Shown here piece after piece: positions 22,981-26,740 of a stretch of 26,740 nt of DNA (the first letter of the stretch is position 1; the number at the start of each line of letters is the position of its first letter). Under the pieces are notes generated by a model, which did not search any database, was not told where the DNA came from, and worked only from the letters and a program-made list of their open reading frames with translations. Location of the stretch: assembly GCA_934726055.1 (NCBI GenBank), contig CAKVCZ010000017.1, positions 1 through 26,740 on the forward strand, written 5' to 3'. Position numbers and translations under genes: made by a program. This stretch comes from an uncultured Candidatus Melainabacteria bacterium. Its GTDB lineage: Bacteria; Cyanobacteriota; Vampirovibrionia; Gastranaerophilales; Gastranaerophilaceae.

Positions 22981-23580
22981 ATGAGTAAAAATAAAAAGAA
23001 ACGAGATAGAAGGATAAATATCTTTATATCACAGGAAGGCGAAAGAGAAGAAAATTTTCTTAGATATCTTCAAGAATTATTTGATCCAGAAAAGAAAATT
23101 ACTCTTAAATTTTCTCAAGAAACTGGCGGTTGTTCTAATAAAATTCTTCTCAGAGCTTATCGTAATATCTACCATAACAAAGTTTATGCTTGGTTCGATG
23201 AGGACGATGCTCTTGATATCGAACATAAAAAAATGTTAAAAAAATATTGGGGAGTCAAATTTCCAAGTACAACAAAAGATAGCAAGCTGCAGTCCTTTAA
23301 TACGAAAATGAAAAAACCTATTTTAATAGTATCAACACCATTAAGTGTTGAAGGAATACTTATTAGATTGTTTAATAAACATATTCCTACTCTTATTGAA
23401 CCAATTACTTCAAAGGAAGATTTTGAAGAAAATAAAAAACGAATGAAATCTTCAGTAAAAGGTTTTATGGGAAACCTTTCTGATATTGAATACTATAGAG
23501 AAAATTTGACAAAAGAAAAAGTTTTGCAAAAAGCAAAAGAAATTGAAGAGTTAAAGTTATTACTAACAATATTTATGTAA
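22981..23580 (+). CDS. RloB-like (Toprim-fold) protein
   Basis: 199 residues, a usual length for the family. The acidic motif SQEGEREENFLRYL near the N-terminus (the E-G-x-x-E of Toprim-like proteins) is followed by AWFDEDDALD at about residues 76-85, the second acidic cluster, and PLSVEGILIRLF. These residues suit metal-dependent cutting or nucleotidyl chemistry on nucleic acid. It is coupled to the ATPase gene with a one-base gap. Expected to be the effector of the pair; not demonstrated. It is the last gene before the island's right end. Confidence 0.75.
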   Translation: MSKNKKKRDRRINIFISQEGEREENFLRYLQELFDPEKKITLKFSQETGGCSNKILLRAYRNIYHNKVYAWFDEDDALDIEHKKMLKKYWGVKFPSTTKDSKLQSFNTKMKKPILIVSTPLSVEGILIRLFNKHIPTLIEPITSKEDFEENKKRMKSSVKGFMGNLSDIEYYRENLTKEKVLQKAKEIEELKLLLTIFM

Positions 23581-23749
23581 AATGATAATAATGGTTATAT
23601 AAAATTCAAGTTTTTGTGTAGGAAAATTAGAGGATTTATTGATGATAATTTGTTATATAATCTATACAAGTATCTATATATACCTAATATTATGCTATAA
23701 TATATTTGATAAGTTTTGTTAGTATATAATAAGCAATATTATAAAAATT

Positions 23750-23768
23750 CTGTGTCCGTTCTGTGTCC
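23750..23768 (+). repeat. Short direct repeat next to the attachment site
   Basis: CTGTGTCC occurs at 23750-23757 and 23761-23768, spaced 11 bp. Short direct repeats inside a mobile element next to its att core are often arm-type integrase sites. Confidence 0.35.
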
Positions 23769-23828
23769 ATTTAGTAGTTTAATTCATATAAGTTTATCTA
23801 TATTTATATGGTTCAAATTATCAAAAAA

Positions 23829-23874
23829 TTGCTAATTTGATTGTAATCAAAGGGTTCGAATCCCATCCCCTCTG
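23829..23874 (+). other. tRNA 3'-end-like fragment, putative right attachment site
   Basis: AGGGTTCGAATCCC is a standard T-arm, followed by a 7-base acceptor strand CCCCTCT and a G at the discriminator position. Upstream, TTGCTAA has the form of an anticodon loop with GCT (Ser), and TTTGAT/ATCAAA can pair like a variable arm. No 5' half (expected AGAGGGG) exists upstream and one T-stem pair mismatches, so this is not a working tRNA gene. Such 3' fragments remain where an integrase-dependent element has inserted into a tRNA gene; the intact gene would be beyond the left end of the window. Confidence 0.5.
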
Positions 23875-23877
23875 AAT

Positions 23878-23913
23878 AAAAAAGATTCGAATATTTATGT
23901 TCGGGTCTTTTTT
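23878..23913 (+). terminator. Rho-independent terminator after the tRNA fragment
   Basis: AAAAAAGATTCGAA (23878-23891) pairs along all 14 positions, two by G-U, with TTCGGGTCTTTTTT (23900-23913), loop of 8 bases, T-run included. It is the expected terminator of the original tRNA gene. Confidence 0.75.
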
Positions 23914-24098
23914 ATTAGAAATGGATGAGCGAGAAAATCTACTATTCGTGAGTTTGAACGCGAACGAGCTGAGGCTGAAATGTTTTGTTACGTGATATAA
24001 TCACGAAAACTAAACTGGAAATTGCCGTTAATTGCGAGTGAGCAAGACAATCCCCTCCTCTCTGGGTTTTATGTGAAGATATGTATAATTTCTTACAC
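23914..24098. other. Gene-free segment right of the att site
   Basis: No convincing open frame or RNA gene. Together with 23581-23828, which is also empty apart from the CTGTGTCC repeat, it makes the boundary zone between island and chromosome. This segment is less AT-rich than the island side. Confidence 0.4.
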
Positions 24099-24159
24099 TT
24101 GACAAATATACCCACTAGGGGTATAATGTTAGTATGTATGGATACCCCCTATGGGTATA
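24099..24159 (+). promoter_or_regulatory. Promoter with two CsoR-type operators
   Basis: TTGACA (24099-24104), a 17-bp spacer, and TATAAT (24122-24127). A near-palindrome TATACCCACTAGGGGTATA (24107-24125) fills the spacer and part of the -10. A second, GATACCCCCTATGGGTATA (24141-24159), lies around and after the start point. Both have the C-run/G-run palindrome bound by CsoR-family repressors, and csoR is the next-but-one feature, so copper-responsive autoregulated control is expected. Confidence 0.8.
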
Positions 24160-24175
24160 AAGAAAGGAGATTATT

Positions 24176-24295
24176 ATGGCCAAATGTTCAAATCCAAATT
24201 GCAAATGCATTAATTGTAAATGCGGGGATAATTGTACTTGTACGGCTGATAAGTGCAATTGTCCTAAAGAATGTAATGAAGAAGACAAAAAATAG
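24176..24295 (+). CDS. Small metallothionein-like cysteine-rich protein
   Basis: 39 residues with ten cysteines at 4, 9, 11, 14, 16, 20, 22, 27, 29 and 33, nearly all in CxC or CxxC spacing (CKCINCKCGDNCTC, CNC), and no aromatic residue, the pattern of metallothioneins that bind d10 metals such as Cu(I). AAAGGAGA precedes the ATG. Two CsoR operators control its promoter and csoR lies downstream, so it probably sequesters copper, like mycobacterial MymT under RicR. A longer open frame in another phase (from 24081) starts upstream of the promoter and is a shadow. Confidence 0.85.
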   Translation: MAKCSNPNCKCINCKCGDNCTCTADKCNCPKECNEEDKK

Positions 24296-24305
24296 TTAAT
24301 TTTAT

Positions 24306-24330
24306 GGGAAGTATTTTATACTTCCCTTTT
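24306..24330 (+). terminator. Rho-independent terminator of the metallothionein gene
   Basis: GGGAAGTAT and ATACTTCCC form a perfect 9-bp stem around TTT, followed directly by TTTT. It separates the metallothionein gene from csoR. Confidence 0.8.
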
Positions 24331-24346
24331 GGTGTATAATTTATTT

Positions 24347-24631
24347 ATGAAAAATAATAATTTAAATAATCCTTGTCATAGTGCAGAAATTCCTAGAATA
24401 AACAGAGCGATTGGCCAATTGGAAGGTATAAAAAAAATGATTAATAATCATAGATACTGTCCTGATATTATTATTCAATTAAAAGCTGTTCGTTCTGTAA
24501 TTAAGAATATTGAAAGCAGTGTATTAAAAACTCATTTAGAGCACTGTGTTGCAGATACTTTCGGTAATAACGATGAAGCGAAAGAAAAAATATTAGAAAT
24601 AAAAACACTTCTTGATAAAATGTTGAAATAA
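24347..24631 (+). CDS. csoR: CsoR-family copper-sensing repressor
   Basis: 94 residues from ATG 24347. The four-helix DUF156 fold shows RINRAIGQLEGIKKMI in helix 1 and C38 (RYCPDI), H63 and C67 (KTHLEHC), the Cys-His-Cys triad with which CsoR binds Cu(I), in the same spacing as C36-H61-C65 of the tuberculosis protein. Apo-CsoR would bind the two operators upstream of the metallothionein gene and release them when copper rises. A TTG start at 24329 overlaps the terminator; TATAAT at 24335-24340 lies six bases before ATG, indicating a leaderless message. Confidence 0.9.
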   Translation: MKNNNLNNPCHSAEIPRINRAIGQLEGIKKMINNHRYCPDIIIQLKAVRSVIKNIESSVLKTHLEHCVADTFGNNDEAKEKILEIKTLLDKMLK

Positions 24632-24643
24632 CAAATATTGTTT

Positions 24644-25315
24644 TTATCGCATTAGAAATACGCTGTAAACAAAAAATCCAAAAACAAAAATGCACAAAAG
24701 TATTGCAAATATAATATGTATTTGTTTTCTTCTTTTTAAATTTTTTTTGATAAATGTTAGTAATTCTTTAAAATTTGGTTTGCCGTAAAGTGCTATTTGT
24801 TCCAAATATTTTCTTGTAATTGGACAATCTTTGTCATAAATTCTATATGTGGAAATTGGAATTAATTTTGATATGCTAAAAATCTTTCTTATTGCTTCCG
24901 GTTGAGTTGATGTGTGGTAAAAATGTATATATTCTTTGTTTTTGTTAATAAAATTTAGTGTTGAATTAAAAACAAGTTCTCGCATATTTCTTGTAATATT
25001 TATAACAAACTCGCATTGAAGAATATTTTGTTTGTCTATTTGTTTTAAAGAAATTTTTCCATTTTTTATATAGCTTATTGTAATTTCATTATCATCAATT
25101 TCAATTTTTTTAATTTTGTTATTTTTATTTGTTATTGCTGCCCAAAGAATAAAGGTCATAAACAAGCAAAGTATTATAACGCAGATAAGATTGAGTAGGT
25201 TAAAGTTATTTAAAAGAATATTTAAATATAAAATTATTACAGCTATACAAGCACAAATTACAAGTATAAATTTTAGCTTGTCAAAAAAATCATGAATAAC
25301 AATTATTTTTTTCAT
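24644..25315 (-). CDS. Hypothetical three-helix membrane protein
   Basis: 223 residues from ATG 25315. Two membrane helices near the N-terminus (about 13-35 and 38-60: ILVICACIAVIILYLNILL and LICVIILCLFMTFILWAAI), a soluble middle of about 130 residues with a PH-like strand pattern (IEIDDNEITISYIKNGKISLKQIDKQNI), and one helix at the C-terminus (IHIIFAILLCIFVFGFFVYSVF). No family recognised. Convergent with csoR, 12 bases apart. TACAAT (minus strand 25327-25322) lies six bases before ATG and no ribosome site is seen, so it is probably leaderless. Confidence 0.7.
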   Translation of the reverse strand: MKKIIVIHDFFDKLKFILVICACIAVIILYLNILLNNFNLLNLICVIILCLFMTFILWAAITNKNNKIKKIEIDDNEITISYIKNGKISLKQIDKQNILQCEFVINITRNMRELVFNSTLNFINKNKEYIHFYHTSTQPEAIRKIFSISKLIPISTYRIYDKDCPITRKYLEQIALYGKPNFKELLTFIKKNLKRRKQIHIIFAILLCIFVFGFFVYSVFLMR

Positions 25316-25410
25316 GAACAAATTGTATCATAAAAAGCGTGGTTATAAAAAAGGACTATCTTATGACAAGGGTATAAAAATAGAAAGATTATTAATTGTC
25401 AGTTTTAGAA

Positions 25411-26376
25411 TTAAATTTTATTTTGTGCTAAAATTTCTTGGAGAGTTTTTGCGGAAAGTTGGAGTTTAGAAATTTCATTTTCATTAAGTTGAATAGGAAC
25501 GTGTGTTTCGACACCATCTTTTCCGACGATTGCAGGCATGCTAAGGGAGATTCCTTCAATACCGTATTCTCCGTGCATCATAGATGATATTGGCAGAATA
25601 GACTTTTCATCTCTTACGATAGCTTCACAAATTCTTTTTACTGCCATTGCAACACCATAATATGTTGCTCTTTTCTTTTCAATAATTTCGTAGGCACTAT
25701 TTTTTACATTTTCTGCGATTTGTGTTGTTGATTTGTTGTGGTTAAAATGACCTCTCATTTCGCAGAATTTATCTAAAGGAATTCCTGAAACGTTAGCGGA
25801 AGACCAAGCAGCGATTTCAGAATCTCCGTGTTCTCCGATAATAAATGCGTGGATACTTCTTGAATCAACATCCAGATGATTTCCAAGTTCATATTTTAAT
25901 CTGGCGGTATCAAGAACTGTGCCAGAACCTAGAACTTTGTTTTCCGGCAAGCCTGAAAGTTTTATTGCGACAGAAGTTAGTATATCAACAGGATTTGCAA
26001 CAACAAGCAGGATACCGTTAAAATTTCTTTTTTTGATTTCAGGAAGAATAGATTTAAATATAGAGATATTCTTTTTTACCAAGTCTAATCGTGTTTCTCC
26101 GGATTTTTGATTTGCACCGGCAGTGATTATAATCAAAGAAGAATCTTTTATATCATCATAATCTCCTGCATATATTTTTATGGGTTTAGCGAAAGGTACT
26201 CCGTGGCTGATATCTAGGGCTTCACCTTCAGCTTTTGCTCTATCTGAATCAATCAAAACCATTTCTGAAAACAGACCTGATTGCATAATACTAAAAGCAC
26301 AGGCTGCACCGACAAAACCGCATCCAATCATAGCGACTTTTCTTACATTAGAGCAATTTGAAAAATTCTTTTCCAT
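25411..26376 (-). CDS. ldh: L-lactate dehydrogenase
   Basis: 321 residues. It reduces pyruvate to L-lactate with NADH, regenerating NAD in fermentation. NAD-binding GCGFVG is at 18-23, D of VLIDSD binds the ribose, ITAGANQKSGETRLDLV carries the substrate loop with Gln (lactate rather than malate specificity) and Arg, VANPVDILT and the catalytic His in IIGEHGDSE are intact. GAAAGGTG precedes the ATG by six bases. This is a core metabolic gene on the chromosomal side of the presumed island boundary, and it indicates a fermentative life style. Malate dehydrogenase is less likely because of the Gln. Confidence 0.95.
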   Translation of the reverse strand: MEKNFSNCSNVRKVAMIGCGFVGAACAFSIMQSGLFSEMVLIDSDRAKAEGEALDISHGVPFAKPIKIYAGDYDDIKDSSLIIITAGANQKSGETRLDLVKKNISIFKSILPEIKKRNFNGILLVVANPVDILTSVAIKLSGLPENKVLGSGTVLDTARLKYELGNHLDVDSRSIHAFIIGEHGDSEIAAWSSANVSGIPLDKFCEMRGHFNHNKSTTQIAENVKNSAYEIIEKKRATYYGVAMAVKRICEAIVRDEKSILPISSMMHGEYGIEGISLSMPAIVGKDGVETHVPIQLNENEISKLQLSAKTLQEILAQNKI

Positions 26377-26491
26377 TGTAACCCACCTTTCTAAGTCTAT
26401 TTTACCTTAAACAAAGTGTAAAAGCACTTAGTAATATGGTCGAGTTTTTAGGATAGATATTTATAAATAGTTTGTGCTAGTTTAGAATGTA

Positions 26492-26740
26492 TTAGCTAAA
26501 CATATTGAAGGTTTTGCTAATGTTATCTTTGATGATAGTTTTAGCAGAATCGTATTCAGTTTTTAAAGCTTCGTGTTCTGTGTTTAGTTTGTTTAATTCG
26601 TTATCTAAGATTTTTTCTTTATTTTTAAGTTTTAAAGATGCTGCGTTATATTCAGCTTCAGCCTTTGCATCTTGAGAAGAATCATGTCTGATATCAAAGT
26701 TAGGATCAGAGCTCAAAGACACTTGTTCATTTTTACCTGT
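26492..26740 (-). CDS. Coiled-coil protein, C-terminal part (runs off window)
   Basis: The frame stays open to the end of the window, so the start is not visible; a GTG at 26722 is internal or coincidental. The visible 82 residues are highly charged and helical (AKAEAEYNAASLKLKNKEKILDNELNKLNTEHEALKTEYDSAKTI), with heptad-like spacing of Leu, and end KTFNMFS. A structural or scaffold protein is likely, but no family can be named from the fragment. Confidence 0.6.
   Translation of the reverse strand, partial: TGKNEQVSLSSDPNFDIRHDSSQDAKAEAEYNAASLKLKNKEKILDNELNKLNTEHEALKTEYDSAKTIIKDNISKTFNMFS

Noticed and set aside
23820..23880. Complete tRNA-Ser gene
   Set aside because: The anticodon-like loop, T-arm and acceptor 3' strand are present, but no 5' acceptor or D-arm sequence lies upstream and a T-stem pair mismatches.
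24081..24299. 72-aa open frame covering the metallothionein gene
   Set aside because: It starts upstream of the promoter, has no ribosome site, and is out of phase with the ten-cysteine frame that has one.

Overview
The window is AT-rich, densely packed bacterial DNA. It reads as the right-hand part of a genomic (defence) island joined to ordinary chromosome. Several secreted proteins with cleavable signal peptides and one with a TonB-C-like C-terminal domain suggest a diderm, anaerobic, probably gut-associated lineage. A Gastranaerophilales/Vampirovibrionia-type genome is my best guess, but no rRNA or other marker is present, so this is only an inference. At least four genes have a -10 hexamer 6-7 nt before ATG, suggesting leaderless mRNAs; others have ordinary Shine-Dalgarno sites.

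Layout. (1) 1-6226: tail of an unknown gene, then a complete type IC (EcoR124-like) restriction-modification operon hsdM-hsdS-hsdR with an operator-like palindrome at its promoter. HsdS carries a 135-bp internal direct duplication and ELTA (TAEL) repeats. (2) 6227-9970: small accessory cassettes. They hold two copies of a 21-aa peptide gene, two copies of a following acidic-protein gene (one truncated against the C-terminal remnant of a second, unrelated hsdR), three minus-strand small genes, a secreted four-cysteine protein and a 46-aa protein. (3) 9970-16904: a TerY-P-like signalling operon: a small membrane protein, a vWA protein, a PP2C phosphatase, a TPR protein, a Ser/Thr kinase with zinc ribbon and membrane anchor, a secreted protein with a TonB-C-like domain, and a membrane-anchored Mrr-like nuclease. 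(4) 16905-18650: a third copy of the 21-aa peptide, a second copy of the secreted four-cysteine protein, a secreted YDRYG-repeat protein and an acidic protein. (5) 18692-23580: a Fic enzyme, an AAA_14/DUF4143 ATPase and an ATPase plus RloB-like pair. (6) 23581-23913: a tRNA 3'-end-like fragment followed by a strong terminator, the likely right attachment site of the island. (7) 24099-26740: core-like genes: a CsoR-operator/metallothionein/csoR copper module, a membrane protein, L-lactate dehydrogenase and a coiled-coil protein running off the window.

The most interesting signal is shared by regions 2-4. Eight intergenic sites carry the core CCRTWTTTGAC (two of them degenerate), each followed at exactly 11 bp after TTGAC(R) by a -10-like hexamer. 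They lie in front of all the small cassettes and the TerY-P-like operon, seven on the plus strand and one on the minus strand. This looks like a dedicated promoter class, resembling in layout the activator-dependent -30 box plus -10 promoters of T4 MotA. It would place the conserved 21-aa hydrophobic peptides, the secreted proteins and the kinase/phosphatase/vWA/nuclease operon in one regulon. The peptides are too short for normal gene calling, and their copies differ almost only by synonymous or conservative changes, so they are very likely translated.
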